Assembly: GCF_963924675.1 (NCBI RefSeq)
Contig: NC_089220.1
Coordinates: 113,042,697 to 113,106,696 of the forward strand
Length of the DNA: 64,000 bases
Direction: 5' to 3'
Source of the DNA: Phocoena phocoena
Lineage: Eukaryota > Chordata > Mammalia > Artiodactyla > Phocoenidae
The position numbers were made by a program, and so were the translations under genes. The stretch's first letter is position 1; each line of letters opens with the position of its first letter. Below, piece by piece: positions 1 through 13,044 of the stretch. The notes beneath the pieces are model-generated. The model was not told the origin of the DNA, ran no database searches, and saw only the letters and a list, made by a program, of their open reading frames with translations.

Positions 1-1305
1 CATTTAGGCAAACCCCTAAATATCTAATTGAAACAAATGACAACAGACTTCCACGGTATCCTACAATTATCACCATTCCTGTTACTAAACCCAAGACGAG
101 CTCTGCCACAACTGAAAATGGAGCAAACAGCAGAAAGCAAAGCTCATGAAGCATAAACATTCCTTGAAGATTAGGCTACACAATTAAAAGCTGTTCTACA
201 GTTCACTGGATTGGTGACAGAAATATCTCCCCCATTCCATTTAATCCAAAGATTATTTACTCTTCTTTCTTATATAACAGCAAATTAGAGCTTACATAAT
301 AGAAAAAGGAAAAAAAAAAGAATGTTAAAATAAACCAGGGAGACAAAAGCTACGCATCCACTGTCTTCTTGCCAGACCCCAGACTCTCTTCCCTTTCTGA
401 TTTTTCCTTATCCTTATTTAATTAGGCCCCATCTTATCCTCTCAAGCCTTCCACTGTGTGATCTGAAAGTACTATATAGTCAGGACTCAATGGGACAAAT
501 AGAGGAAAGGGAAAATTATACCCCATCAATCATTTTTCTGATTAAGATGTTAACAGGCTTAATCCTGCTTTACTGGATTTCTCTACAAAAAAATGTTAAG
601 CACAAAAAAGACAACAATAATAATAACTATTATTATTACTTAATAAATCTAACATCTTAAGGACTGAAGGTGCTATGAAATCTAAAAAAACTTTAAACAA
701 CTGGAGTCAAAAAGACTCAGCACTGCTTTGATAAGATTTCCTAACCACCCGGTTTGATTCTATTCTAGTCTGTTGTATAAATACCAGACTGTCTACCCCT
801 AACTATTGCAGGTATTTGCTCCTTTATTAGAACTGTCTAGGGACCCAAAAGAGGTTATTTAAAATAGACAGGAAATTGCCTCTCCAATTTTAATAAGCAT
901 CATTTGTTTCATAATATTACTTATTTCACCCTTCCTCACCAGAAGCAGCATTAAATTCTAAAGTAAATACATATATAGATCTTAAACACAAAAAATTATA
1001 AATGTATATCATACAAGAACAGAGCTCTCAGGCTGGATAAATAAGAGTTTGTTTAAGATTCCCTTTAAAATGTTAAGCAATTGGTTATCTGGGAGAAATA
1101 AATATAAACTTTTTCCTTAGAAAATTTTAGAAAAAAAATGAATTCAAATTAGAATTCTTCAAATGCCTAAATGTCATGAGTGAAACTTTTTCAATAAAAA
1201 CGTAAAAACAGAGAAGGGTCTATTATGCCTCCTACCCCACCTTACATACACCAATGAACAGAGTAATACCTCTGACGAGTTTTAACAAACATTTTGGCTA
1301 ATGTT

Positions 1306-1352
<47 letters not shown>

Positions 1353-2045
1353 AAAACAGGAGGAAGCATTCTATGTTTATTCTTGATAAAGTAAAAAGCA
1401 AAACAGATACACTTAAAAAAGAGCCTCTGATGGGGTTTGACCACAGTGAAAAATAAGAGATATTTTTGTTTCTTTGGCTTTCTATTTTTTCTTGGCTTTG
1501 CAAAGAAACATTAGCTAAACAAAAATATGTTTGCTAGAACTCAAAAGACCCTTCAAGAATTGAACTAATAATAAATCTTACCATACTAGCCAGTATTTTT
1601 AAAATTAAAAGTGGGAAATATGAAGATACGTACAAACAGAGGGTTATAAGAAAATATATGTTTTTGTAAACACATTAGAAGTTAACTGCTTTTTTTAAAT
1701 TATGAAATGAATAATAGTTCTACACATATGCATAACTCTTCCCACACAGCTTTTTAAGCAGGATTTCCTTCCAGTGAGTCTTAATATATTTCTCCCATAT
1801 TAAAAATACATGACCAAATTAATAATGAGGAAGAATGAATACTCTCATGATATTTAGGTATACAACAAGAAAAAACAGCATTTAAAATAAAGATTCAGTT
1901 TCAAACTTCTTTAAGAAATACTTGTCACACTATAAGAAGAACTCTCTAAGTCATATTGTTATTTCTACTTTCCAAATGGGGCATAAAGAAACTAAGGAAT
2001 TTACAGTGTTGGACTGTGCAGCTACTATTAATCCCTTTCACTCCT
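1..2045. other. AT-rich intronic sequence without recognised genes
   Basis: No open frame of note, no SINE and no recognised old repeat. The only distinct object is the AT microsatellite at 1308-1349. Confidence 0.6.
1308..1349. repeat. (AT)21 microsatellite
   Basis: An uninterrupted 42-bp alternating AT tract, flanked by atgtttg and ctcaaaac. Perfect tracts of this length are usually length-polymorphic. Confidence 0.97.
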
Positions 2046-2047
2046 GT

Positions 2048-2520
2048 AAGCCCACCCTTTGCTACATGACTTTGCCATGATTCCCATCAAAAGATGGCAT
2101 TTATTTCCTCATCCCGAAAATCTGGGCTGGACTTGTAACTTATTTTGACAATTAGAATGTGGCAGAAGTGACCCTGTAGAACTTTGAATCTAAGTCTCAA
2201 GAGACCTTATAGCTTCCCCTCTTGGGATGCTGCTGACACAGCGTAAACAAGTTAGTGACCCAGAGCATGAGAGAGCTTACGGGAGAAAGAGCCCAGCCAC
2301 TCAGTCATGCAATCTACCATAAAGTGCCAGACACATCAGCGTGGCCAACTTAGACCACCCAGCACTATAGGCGCTACCAGATGACTTGGCAACCACATGA
2401 GTGACCCCAGACAAGAACAGTGGAACAACCATGCAGCAGAGCCCAGCGCAAATTGCTGACCTATGAAGTCAGCAGCAAGTAAAATAGCTGTTGTTTTAAA
2501 ACATTTAAACCTAGGACTGT
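2048..2520 (+). mobile_element. Old LTR fragment, ERVL-MaLR MLT1-type
   Basis: It contains the run 'acttgtaacttattttgacaa' to 'agaatgtggcagaagtgacc', then a 'caagagaccttatagcttcc' block and a 3' part with 'gcccagcgcaaattgctgac' and 'gctgttgttttaa'. These are in the order I recall from MLT1-family LTR consensus sequences. No open frame. Boundaries and subfamily are approximate. Confidence 0.6.
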
Positions 2521-3096
2521 CTGAATCCAGGGCCTAGACTGTCTCTACTAACAAAAGCTGCAATTCACTATTTGGTTGGGAAACAAATACATCTTGTACT
2601 CTAACTCAATTTTACAGGTACAAGAGCAATCAAAATAAAAAATAATAGTTTACATTTTTTTAACCCATGATCTAAAAAAAGGTGATGAGCTGGACACAGA
2701 AATACCTTTTTAACCATCTTAAAAGAAGGAAAATAGATACATACAATGAATTCTGCAATTGTAATAAATGAAGTTGATCAAATTTTATAGAAAAAATACT
2801 TTCTCTTCATTCCCAAAGATACACAAGTATTCATTTAAAAACTAACAGCATTCGTATATATTTTATCCATAAAAACTGAACTCAGCATGTGATCTAAAAA
2901 TTCTGAATGTCTGTGCAATGAAACAATTAAGAAATTATTAAATTTTATGAATCTAATAAAATATGTGGCTTTCAACAATAAAACATTGCTACTGTAATGT
3001 TTAATAAGTATACATTCCTACTTGAATGGAAATACTGAACTAGGAGTGGACCATAACACAGCAAGGACTGCAAGCACCATTTCTATGTATTCTTTA

Positions 3097-3324
3097 AGGG
3101 TTGACAAACATTTTCTGTAAAGGGCTACATGGTAAGTATTTTAGGACTTGCAAGCCATGCAGTCTCTGTTGTAACTATTCAACTCTGCCACTGTAGAATG
3201 AAAACAGCCACAGATAATATACAAAAAAAAAAAAAAAAAAAAAAGCATTGCTGTGTTACAATAAAGCTTTATTTATATATATAAAAAAAAAAAACAGGCA
3301 GTGGGCCACAGTTTGCCAACCCCT
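3097..3324 (+). mobile_element. Non-autonomous DNA transposon, hAT-like (MER family)
   Basis: It begins aagggttgacaaac and ends gtttgccaacccct, imperfect terminal inverted repeats. The interior 'ttctgtaaagggctacatgg' and 'caataaagctttatttatat' match a widespread mammalian hAT-derived element. Two adenine runs (3223-3244, 22 A; 3283-3294, 12 A) interrupt the interior and are later expansions. Confidence 0.65.
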
Positions 3325-3515
3325 GTTTTAGATGCTCAAATATCTTCAGCCAAAATACATCTAGTTTATTAGTTGTGATCAAGCTAATTTGTTTGCTGCC
3401 TTACCACAAGACCTATTAGAAAGTACTCTCTGTATTCATACTCTACTCTCTGCAAAATAGCATTGTGTACATATGAGGGTAAATTTTATATAACAACTTG
3501 GCTCTGCTATGATGA

Positions 3516-3903
3516 CCAGTTGTTTGGTCAAACAGGAGTCTAGGTGTTGCTATGAAGGTATTTTGTAGATGTGATTCACATCTGAAATCAGCAGACCTAA
3601 AGTAAAGGAGATAACCCTTGATAATTTGGGGTAGGCCTCATCCAATTACTTGAAGACCTAAAGAGCAAAATCTAAAAATTCCCAGAGAAGAAGCAATCCT
3701 GCCTCATGACTGTAACACAGAAATCCTGCCTGAGTTCCTAGCCTGCCGGCCTGCCTTACACATTTCAGGTTTTTCAGCCCCATACCCATGTAAGCCAATT
3801 CCTTAAAGGAAATAAATCTCTCTCTTATAGATATCTATGAGATACAAATATATAGATATCTCCTATTAGTTCTATTTCTCTGGAGAACCCTGATTGATAC
3901 AAT
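3516..3903 (+). repeat. Old mammalian interspersed repeat, family not assigned
   Basis: It runs from 'ccagttgtttggtcaaacag', through 'gcctcatccaattacttgaa' and 'aagccaattccttaaa', to 'tctctggagaaccctgattg'. I recall the same block order from a common mammalian repeat but cannot name the family with confidence. The first 25 bp recur at 4510-4534. Confidence 0.55.
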
Positions 3904-3969
3904 ATATTAAGGTAATATGACCTTAAATTTTAAAAAGGATATACTCTGATATTTGTGCATTATCCAAAA

Positions 3970-4415
3970 CTATGTGAGAAAGTTGTGGTAGACAGTATTA
4001 TTATTTGGGATTATTCAATCCCCTACTTCCTTGCAAGATGATTATATACATACAGCCACATGTAGATGTGTGACTTGTGCATATCTCACAGGGAAAGAAT
4101 AAGACGTCCCTGGGTTATTGATTTGGGGACTGCCCATGTCATATGTTTTGGCCACATAGAATGTGAACAGATGTGATGTACATCACACCTAAGCAAAAAC
4201 TTGAAGCAGCAACACAAATTTGGGCCAGCCTTCTTGCTTCAGTACTTTGCCAAGAGATTTCATATGCGGGTTGTTCCTTCAGCCTTGGTTCTGGAGGGGA
4301 GTCACAGGCTATTTCTACAGAGCTGACTCACAGTCTACAACATAAAGTCAGTAGGAAATATAAGCTTGTTATTTTGAGAAACCACTGAAATGCGGAGGTA
4401 ATTACTACAACAAAG
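3970..4415 (+). mobile_element. Old LTR fragment, MLT1-type
   Basis: Contains 'gtggtagacagtattattat', 'tgttttggccacatagaatg', a central 'ttcagccttggttctgg' block and a 3' 'gttattttgagaaaccactg' tail, in the block order of MaLR LTRs. It resembles the element at 5702-6125 in layout. The small open frame at 4173-4388 lies inside it and is not a gene. Confidence 0.55.
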
Positions 4416-5700
4416 CTGAACACTGTAGAAACTGGTACCAGAAGTAGGGTGCTACTTTCATCACCACCACCACCAAAAATAATATAAGTATGTGATGTAG
4501 GCGTTGAGGCCAGTTGTTTGGTCAAACAGGAGTCCAGGAGTTGAGGCCAGGTGGCAGACAGCAAGGAAACTGTAATGGCAAACCACATAGTGTAGTGGTA
4601 AATAAAACTGTTAGGTATAAAATATTAGACAACTTGGTGAAATGATTGGACTTGTGATTGGCATCTAAAGTGGGAGAGGGGCAGTCTTGCAGGACTGAGC
4701 CCTTAACCTGTAAGGTCTGAGTTAATTCTGGGTAGTGGCAGAATTGAGTTACCTTATAGGACACCCAGTCGGTGCCCACAGAGAATTGGAGAATTGCTTG
4801 GTGTGGAAAAACCCACACATATTTGGGAGTGCAAAAGTATTCAGTGAGTTGTGAGTAAAGGAAACAAATGTTTTCCTTTCACCCAGTAAACCCTTTCAGT
4901 GGAACAAAATGGCTTGGAGGGGAACTCCCCACAGGAAGAGACTAAGGATGTGGTCCCACAGAAGCCTGATCAGTTCAAGATAATTGTATTGATGTCTAGA
5001 GAAAAATGCATATCTCAAAGAACTGAGGATACAGCTAGCGCATGGCACGTGGATCTGACTAAAATCAAATAGATAAGAAGACAAAAGACAACTTCCCAAA
5101 CAATCCACAGACTGAGCTAAGGGTCTGTTACTCTTCTAGACCATCTTTGGGTGCCCAAATTTCTGTAGACAAGCAGGCCAGGAAGGCTGCTCAGCACTTA
5201 CCTCATTCCCCAGCTAAGAAGGGTACACCCTCCAATACTCTGTTCCAATACGGATGAACATGGTATATTAAAGGAAATACCTCACGGAGGGCATAGCCCA
5301 TGGCCACGGAAAACAGCGGACTAGAGCGCCTCACACAGGACCAAAACCAGGGCCTAATCAAGGAACATCCCCTAGTGCCAAGAAAAGGAGGCCTCACTCT
5401 ATTTACCCAAGAATATTCTTACAATTGCCAAGGACAATTGTAGTGTGATTGCTATGTGCCTCTATTCTTCCCCTTTCTTAACAGGAGGGTTTACTGTGGA
5501 TAGCCTATCCCTGCTCCAACATTGTATCTTGGAGAGATGGAGGATGGAAGATAACTGGTCTCTGGGTCAAGAAAATCTACATACAGAAATGATGTAGAAA
5601 CTCTAAGGACTGAAAGAAATTCTTGGGGTATTTTTCTCGAGGAAGGGATAAATAAATCTAGTATGCAGAAGGGAAGAAAGTTAATATTTGTAATCAAGAG
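4416..5700. other. Intronic sequence without recognised genes
   Basis: No gene, SINE or clear repeat end recognised. The one notable item is the 25-bp copy of a segment from 3516-3540 at 4510-4534. Confidence 0.5.
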
Positions 5701-5701
5701 G

Positions 5702-6125
5702 ACAGATTGTGGTAGATTATATTATTGTTCACTCTTTACCATGCCCATCCTTGGAAGAGGCTATACAGCCCTGCCCATTAATTTATAACTTGCCTATACC
5801 TCCAATGGGAACAATATTTGTCCCTGTGCCTCACTAACTTTGAGCCTAGCCACATGACATGCTTTGGCAGTCATGAAGCACTCCGCACCTGAACAAAAGC
5901 TTCAAGAGATACCACAAGTTTCAGCCGGCCCTCTGAGTTCTCAGTACCACGTAAATGGCAGGTCCACACAGAGGCTGCTCCTTCAGTCTGGGTCTTAGAA
6001 TGAAAACATGTGGAGTAGAGCCCCTCTGCACAGGCAGCCCAGAGTCTATGTTTAATGTAATGTGATTATAAGCCACCAAAATTTGGGGGTTATTTGTTGC
6101 TGTAGCAAAGTTGATTAATACAGAA
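5702..6125 (+). mobile_element. Old LTR fragment, MLT1-type
   Basis: Begins 'gattgtggtagattatatt', contains 'gcctagccacatgacatgct', 'tccttcagtctgggtctta', 'acatgtggagtagagcccct', and ends with 'taagccaccaaaatttgggg' and 'ttgattaatacag'. This is the MaLR order ending in the usual 3' terminus. Confidence 0.6.
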
Positions 6126-6384
6126 ATCAAATGAAGCAAAAGGTAAAAAGGGGAGGGATTTTGCGATGCGTAGCTATTATTTTGGTAGCTGAATATAGTG
6201 CAAGATGCCTGTGGTTATAGACTAGTGCAGTTAGTGAAGGATCTATGTTTCTGTAGCAGCTAGGGGTATGAGTAAATACAGATTACTAAAAGGATAAATA
6301 AGTTCAGTTTAGTTGTTGGAAGTGAGGTTGTGGCAAAAATAAAAATAAGGTTGCAAACCTTATAAATTAACATTTATTATTAAT

Positions 6385-6560
6385 AATAAGCACTTCATAT
6401 ACACTTCACGTAGTCCTCAACTATAAGCAAAAAAGGCTGTTATTATCATCTTCATTTTCCGTATAAAGAGAAACTTAGAGAAGTTTACTGACTTGCCAAC
6501 GTTAAATAGCTACCAAGTGACACAGTAAAAATTCAAATTCAAGACTATCTAATTCTAAAC
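6385..6560 (+). repeat. MIR SINE fragment
   Basis: Has 'ttattatcatcttcatttt', 'gaaacttagagaagtttact', 'gacttgccaacgttaaatag' and 'agtgacacagtaaaaattca', the MIR core and 3' order in a degraded form. Flanked by unique AT-rich sequence. Confidence 0.6.
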
Positions 6561-7559
6561 TTCAATTTTTTTCTATACCATGCTGGCAAAAAAAAAGGGT
6601 ACAGATTATTTAATAATCATTCCATAGAAGGGTTACCTTGGTTTTATACTTTTTACCAATTCTACAAAATGGATGCGAGAGAAAGCCGATACCATGAACT
6701 CAGTTCTAAGTCTGAATCTTATTAAATAAATATATTATTCATAATGAATTTCTTCTTTTATACTCTAAGATGTTCTTATTAATGTGACAACCAAGATTCC
6801 AAAATAATACACCTTTTATTTCTACTGAATACATTTTCTTAAATTCAGACTACAGTAATTCAGAATTTTGAAGATTCAGATTAAGTGATGGCCTAAATTT
6901 ACCTTGCTGATATGAAAAGGATTTCTCAAGTAAATCAATAATGCATTAAAATGATCGGTGATGCATTTTAGATTAAAGGAATATTTTAAACACTTTATAA
7001 ACCATTTAATAGCCCTTACCTCACCCATATAAACAAAAAATAAGAGGTTTTTAAAATTATATAACACAAACTCATGGTAGAAAAATTATACAAGACTAAT
7101 ACATATTCAAAACAAAAGCAGCAAAGACAACCTAGCAAAACCATCATTAAGGGATAATAACAACTTTATATTTTGTTACACATTCTTCCTCATTTTCAAT
7201 ACCTAGATATATATTTACTTTTAAATCAAAATACACACATTTCATTTAAATGGTTATTCTTAATATGCGTTCAATAGAATTGCTTACAAATGAATGTTCC
7301 TAACTTGGAGAATTCCAAAGTGTATTCAAATATCAGTCTTTCTGGCTCCCCCTGCTGGACACTAAGAGAAGCTTTTTATTATTATTATTCAATTCGTTTA
7401 AACACTCAATCTCAGAGAAGCACTAATTTATCATTATTATAAACATCTTTGGGAACTTGTCTGAACATACAGTTTGGCCAGAAAGAGTACAATGGTCTAT
7501 TGTTGAGGGCACTCGCTCCTACTAGCCAACAGGGATTTGGCATGAGAAAATCCGGGACT

Positions 7560-7740
7560 AAGTTCCCAGTGAGTTCCCAGCTTGATTACTTATTTGCTAA
7601 CGACCTTGGTCAAATTATTTATGCCTTCGGAGCTTCAGTTTCCTCATCTGTCAAATGAAGGTAATATCAACCACCTCATTAGTCATAAGGATTAGAGTTA
7701 ACAGAACAAGTGCAAAATAAGTGGCAGTTAAGTATTATGC
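7560..7740 (+). repeat. MIR SINE fragment
   Basis: Contains 'gattacttatttgctaacg', 'gaccttggtcaaattattta' and 'cagtttcctcatctgtcaaa', the classic MIR core, followed by 'ataaggattagagttaa'. It lies upstream of an L2 fragment. Confidence 0.75.
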
Positions 7741-7864
7741 TGCCACCACCACCACCAAGGAGCTGAGTTGTGGTTACACAGCGTAACTCCTTAAGAATTA
7801 CTACACAGCAATCAAATGCAAAGAGATTAACTTTTAAAATGTAAACTTACTGTATTTACACTCT

Positions 7865-8385
7865 TTTAATAACTTCCTGTTGCTCTCAAAACCAAATCCT
7901 TAACATGACCTCTAAGATTCTTCACAGTCTGGTCCCTACTGACCTCTGAAGTGTAATCTTGAAGCTGGATACTCTTCTCCCAGCCCTCTAATCTCTTTTC
8001 ATAGTGAAGTTCTTCAAAAGTACCAGGTTCCCTCAGAGAGTACCTGATTACAGCATTTCCTTCCTCTATGATACTTAACAATAACGCATTTTTTTAGATC
8101 TCAGCTCAGCTTTTGCAGAGACACTTTCTCTGACTTCCCAGACCAAGTCGGACCTTCACTATTATATATATTATGGTATACCTCTCCTTCACAGAGCTTA
8201 TTACACAGTGCTGTAGCTTTATATTTAAACGTGTTAGCACTGTAATACTGTCTCCCCGCCTTGTCTGTCTACAAGTTCCTCAAGATCAGGGAGTAGCACT
8301 CCATATCCTCACAACCTAGCCACTTGACTGCATAGAGCAGGCACTTAAGTATCTGTTGAGTGACTGAATAAACAAATTAACAGAT
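7865..8385 (+). mobile_element. LINE-2 3' fragment
   Basis: The 3' portion reads 'acactttctctgacttccca', 'caagttcctcaagatcaggg', 'gagcaggcacttaagtatct' and 'gttgagtgactgaataaa', the characteristic L2 tail. The upstream half (from 'cctgttgctctcaaaacc') fits the L2 region just before it. No coding capacity. Confidence 0.7.
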
Positions 8386-8389
8386 AACT

Positions 8390-11300
8390 GAAATCAAAGA
8401 ATTCTTTCTAAACCTGACTACTTCACATACAAAGGTAGCCATATAAATATAAAGCAACATTATGAATACTTTCCTTTGTATTACTTCTCAGGCAAGCTGC
8501 TCATAAAGTCTGTTCATAAAATCTGATAGACAATAATATACAGAAATATCTTTAACACATATACTCAAAGAAAATGTTGTGCCTTTCAAAGAGAAGAATT
8601 TTTAAGAGCACAGAGACCTAAACATATGATAGTCCTTTAACACTATTTGATTTAAATTTTTTTAAAAAATTAATGTCTGTGACTTGCTTTTGTAACAAAT
8701 ATTCAGCTGAAAATTTGTCTGAAATTGAGTGTTTTACACTGTACTACAGAGTTTTACTTTTCAAGGGAACCTGTGGTTGCAAAATAGTAGAGCTAGCAAT
8801 AACCAGCTAAAAGGTGTGCTTCGTGGCTTCTTTCACAAGTATGCATATTGTACTATTTTAAACCAACACACACCTCCAATTGCCTTAAAGAGTGAGAACT
8901 TTTTATAGATTTAATTCCTTCCTTAAATAGTAAGCATTCCCAAGTATATAGTAAATTTTGGCCCCAAATGGCTTTTCCTCTATTCATTTATACCAAAGCC
9001 AGAAAACAAGGAAAGCTCCAACCAAAAAAAGCAACAAGGTTTGCAACACATCTCCTAGACTCAAATCTTATTTGATAGAATATTTGATAAATTTATTTGA
9101 TAGATGTATTAGATAGATTTTTGTCTTTATTTGATGATTTTAGCAAATCCTATGACTGCAAAATAGTAATTGTTACTTTATCCCCAGGAGCTGCATTGTG
9201 ATGTACAGAAAATCTAAAAATTTCCTATGTTATCATTCAATCAAAAAATAGAAATGAAGAGTGAGAGCACAACTGAAGTACCTATGAACATACTGGAATG
9301 AGAGCAGAGGTGCATTTAAGAGGGAAGGTTTTCAGGAATTCAGGTACTGACCATGCAGGAACAATCCAAGGAAGATGACAGGGACACCAAGTCATCAAAA
9401 TACAACAGCTTTAAACATTTGAATGGTATGACTCATTCCCACTCTTCTGATGCTACCTTTACCAGGCAAGCTTCTGATAAACTTGCTTCACTATAGGGGT
9501 AGACTGGATGGAGGTACCCAGCCCACTAGTCAACTACTTAGTTCTCATTACACAATAATAAGATGACACTTAATACCTCAATGGACTTTCAGTGTTCCTC
9601 AGCTTCTTCTAATTCAATCAAGATTGAGTTTCTGCTTAAACAAGCCTAATGTGAATTTATCAAAGTGACAAAAGGTATTTCCTGACAACAGGAAATTGGG
9701 TCTTCCCTAACAAAACTTTTAATTCAAACTTTTAGAAGACATATAATACATGAGCAACACAGAGGAAAGTGTAAAAAACTGTGAATGGCACTGATTTTCT
9801 CACTAGCTTAGAAGCATACTCTTTGCTGATCTTTTCATAATAAAACTAAATCTCTCCAAAATTCAGGTTTTAAAAGTACATACCCAATCATTCTCATTTA
9901 CCTTGGCTTTAATTTTCTTCTGAGCTAGAAATAAGATCACAGAGCTCAGTACATTGAAAAGGCATGCAAACATTAATCTAGGTTGTAAGGGCACAATTTT
10001 AAGGAATAAACATTCAGAAAAATAATGGAAGGAAATAACCAAAGAGTTAACAGCTACAGAATGTGGGATTAAAGAAGACTTGAATTCTTTATATTTTCTG
10101 TATTTTCTGAATTTTCAACAATGAATATTGCTCTATTCAAGCTTCTTTACTTGCAAGAAATAAAACACCCATGGAGTTGCCTTAAGAAAAACGGGATTTA
10201 TCATAAAGATATACAAAGAGCTGCAAGAAAAATCTCACAGAAAACCATAGTTGAGCTGAGCCCTACAAAGTCTGGAGCTAGGGGTGGCCCTGGCATCACT
10301 TCTGTTCCAGGAACCTCAAGAAGATACTGAGAGGAGCTGCCCACCAATGCTCGGCCATATACGTTGTTCAATTCTAGTCCATCCATGTCTTCCACTCTCA
10401 CTATCAGCCACAGACATGCTTCCTTTGCTTCCACTTTAAACTCCAAATTACCTTCATTTTAAGCATAAGGCTGTGGTTAAGGTATAAGAGGGTTAGGAAA
10501 ACAGGCAGCTTTTGCTTAAGGACTGAATTTTACTTTTTTAGATTATGAATTGAATACATACCCATGGTTTTTAGAAAGAGCCAACAGTATAGAGAAGGCA
10601 ATATAAAAAGGAAAAGGTTCCCTCCTCTTTCCTGGCATTTGGGGCGGGGGGAGTACCCTATAAAAGGAAAATTAATATTTATGTTTCTAAAAATTGTAAA
10701 AATATTATTTAACAAAGAGCAATATCCATAGTTTTTCCTCACTTTATTACATAAACGATTGTACAATTAGAAAATGCACATAATCAAAACAAATAGGTTA
10801 CTTTAAAATTATTTGACATTGCATCACACAGAAATAATATGAAGCACTATAAAACTGATTGGTTCCATTTTAAATAGATATTTTTTCTGAACTTTATTGT
10901 CCACAGAGCAGATAAATTTATATTGACCACCTATTTATAAATTATTTGAAATACTTCATCATGGTAGAAATATTTTCATTTCTAATACACTTTTCATCTG
11001 TCCTGCTCAGATTAAACTGGCTAAAATGAATATAATTGAGAAAACGTTCTCAGAAACTAAAAACTCCAAATATACATTAAGGTAGTGACATTTAATTTAC
11101 TGAATACCCTCAAACTGTCCTAGAACTTCTACTTGATATGGACAGCTATCTCAGATGGTGGTTTTCAAGTCTTTTTAATTTCAGAAACTTTCTTCAAAGA
11201 AGTCCTGAAATAAACAAAGAAGAGCAGTTTCTCTTTGAAGGTAGGGTCCCTTTACTGGCTGTATTCTTCCTTTGTCCTCTATCACCTAAAATACTCCACA

Positions 11301-12825
11301 GGGCAGCTCAGCCAGAATGTAGCAGGCAAGCGATCTGCATCAAAATGACCTGGTGCATGTGTTTATTCAACATGCAGAATGACACCACTCTAAATCTAAA
11401 CCCATCCCTTAAAGTGTGGTCCAGGAATATCTTTGAGAACCCCACATTCCTGTACCCCTTAAACACAGGAAACTATTTTTAAGAGTTTAATGAAGAATTT
11501 GGTGTATACTTTTCCAATTAAAATAAAAATCTCCACTAACCAAACTAGGATTATACTAATAGGCTGTCCTCCAACTTGCTTTTTTCACATAATGTATCTT
11601 GGATATCTTGACATGTCACATATATGTAAATATGGAGATTTTTCACAATCTAAGTGATAATTTCTAAAGATTTACAATTTTCTATAATCAGAGAAATGTT
11701 TTAAAAAGGAATGAATAACAAATGTTTCAGTTTTGCTATTTTTGTTATTTTGAGTACTTTGAATTGATTTTAGAATTTAATGTTGGGGATTATAATATTA
11801 ATATTGTACTGGAAGATACCTTTATGGGACATACCCTCAGTTTGGTGTTTGGAAGTTAACTGGCAGATTTCTAAATTGGTTAATTAGTTTAATTATAGTT
11901 TTCATGTTTTGGAAATATTTAATAACTCTTAAAAGCAATTTTGAATTTTTCATATATTTTACATCAGTTAAGTAGCTGTATATGAAGAATAATTTGAATT
12001 TGGCATGAATAAGTAGTTTTCAAATTAATTAGTACACTTTAAGTATTATTTTATAGTCAAATTATAGCAAACTATTCTAACAATTGTATTTCACTATACA
12101 ATTGGAATTAAGATATTTTGTATTGATTTTAATAAAATGGTGGCATATTCAACAGCTTTCAAATAATACTTTGTTTTTGAGAAATTATGGAGCTTAGTTA
12201 AAATTCAATATCTTTATTATCATCTTAACAGAGGACTGTAGTTATTTGTATTGCAGCGATTATTCTAACTGGAGTTAATAAATGCTCATGCTTATAACCT
12301 CTTGGCTGATGGTGACAGAGCTCATGACTTTGCTAAAGGCAGGGCTAGGCACTGTGTGTAATATGAGTTTCAGTTCACTGGTTCTCAAATGCTGCCTAGT
12401 GATACTCTCAGGCATTGTGAGAGGTACGAGGGTGGCTCATATCCATTACCATATTTTTCTGAGTTTCAAGGATGTTTAACGATGAGCAAGTCTGAGTTCT
12501 AGAACAGTTGTGGTGCTTTAAAATCATTACTGTTCTGAGCTGACAGACGAATTTGAATAGGTGGCTATCAGGGCTCAGAGTGTGAGAGTGTCTTGGAAGA
12601 TTTTCTGTCCCTTTTGAGTGTAGCAGGACCCTATTTGGGAACCACTTCCATATTGTGAACAAATTAAGAAGAGCAGAACATTTCATCCAAAGTCTTATAT
12701 AAAGTATATACATTGAAGAGAAAAATAACTGCATTCTCTTGAGGTCAAAATCTTAAACTTTATGTTACATTCTTTCTAATAAGTTTTATTCAGTTTTAAA
12801 TTTGCACAGTATTTTTCTATATTTA
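8390..12825. other. Intronic sequence without recognised genes
   Basis: AT-rich, mostly unique. Short frames (10121-10446, 11138-11482) have no recognisable domains. A weak pair of inverted ends, 'actggttctcaaatg' near 12377 and 'tttgggaaccactt' near 12633, suggests a decayed hAT-type element at about 12375-12650. A MER5-like stretch lies near 11290-11450. Confidence 0.45.
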
Positions 12826-12838
12826 AAAACACTTGCTA

Positions 12839-13044
12839 GGGCTTCCCTGGTGGCGCAGTGGTTGAGAGTCCGCCTGCCGATGCAGGGGACACAGGTTCGT
12901 GCCCCGGTCCGGAAGGATCCCACGTGCCGCAGAGCGGCTGGGCCCGTGAGCCATGGCCGCTGAGCCTGCGCGTCTGGAGCCTGTGCTCCACAATGGGAGA
13001 GGCCACAACAGTGAGAGGCCCGCGTACCTCAAAAACAAAAAACA
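12839..13044 (+). mobile_element. CHR-2 tRNA-derived SINE
   Basis: Full-length copy from 'ggcttccctggtggcgcag' to an A-rich (aaaaac) tail, with a B-box-like 'ggttcgtgcc'. It is bounded by a perfect 14-bp target-site duplication, aaaaacacttgcta, at 12825-12838 and 13045-13058. Frames reading through it on both strands are SINE-derived, not genes. Confidence 0.97.

Noticed and set aside
12839..13044. tRNA genes, suggested by A- and B-box-like sequence in the SINEs.
   Set aside because: They are tRNA-derived retroposons with A tails and target-site duplications. The cloverleaf is not maintained.
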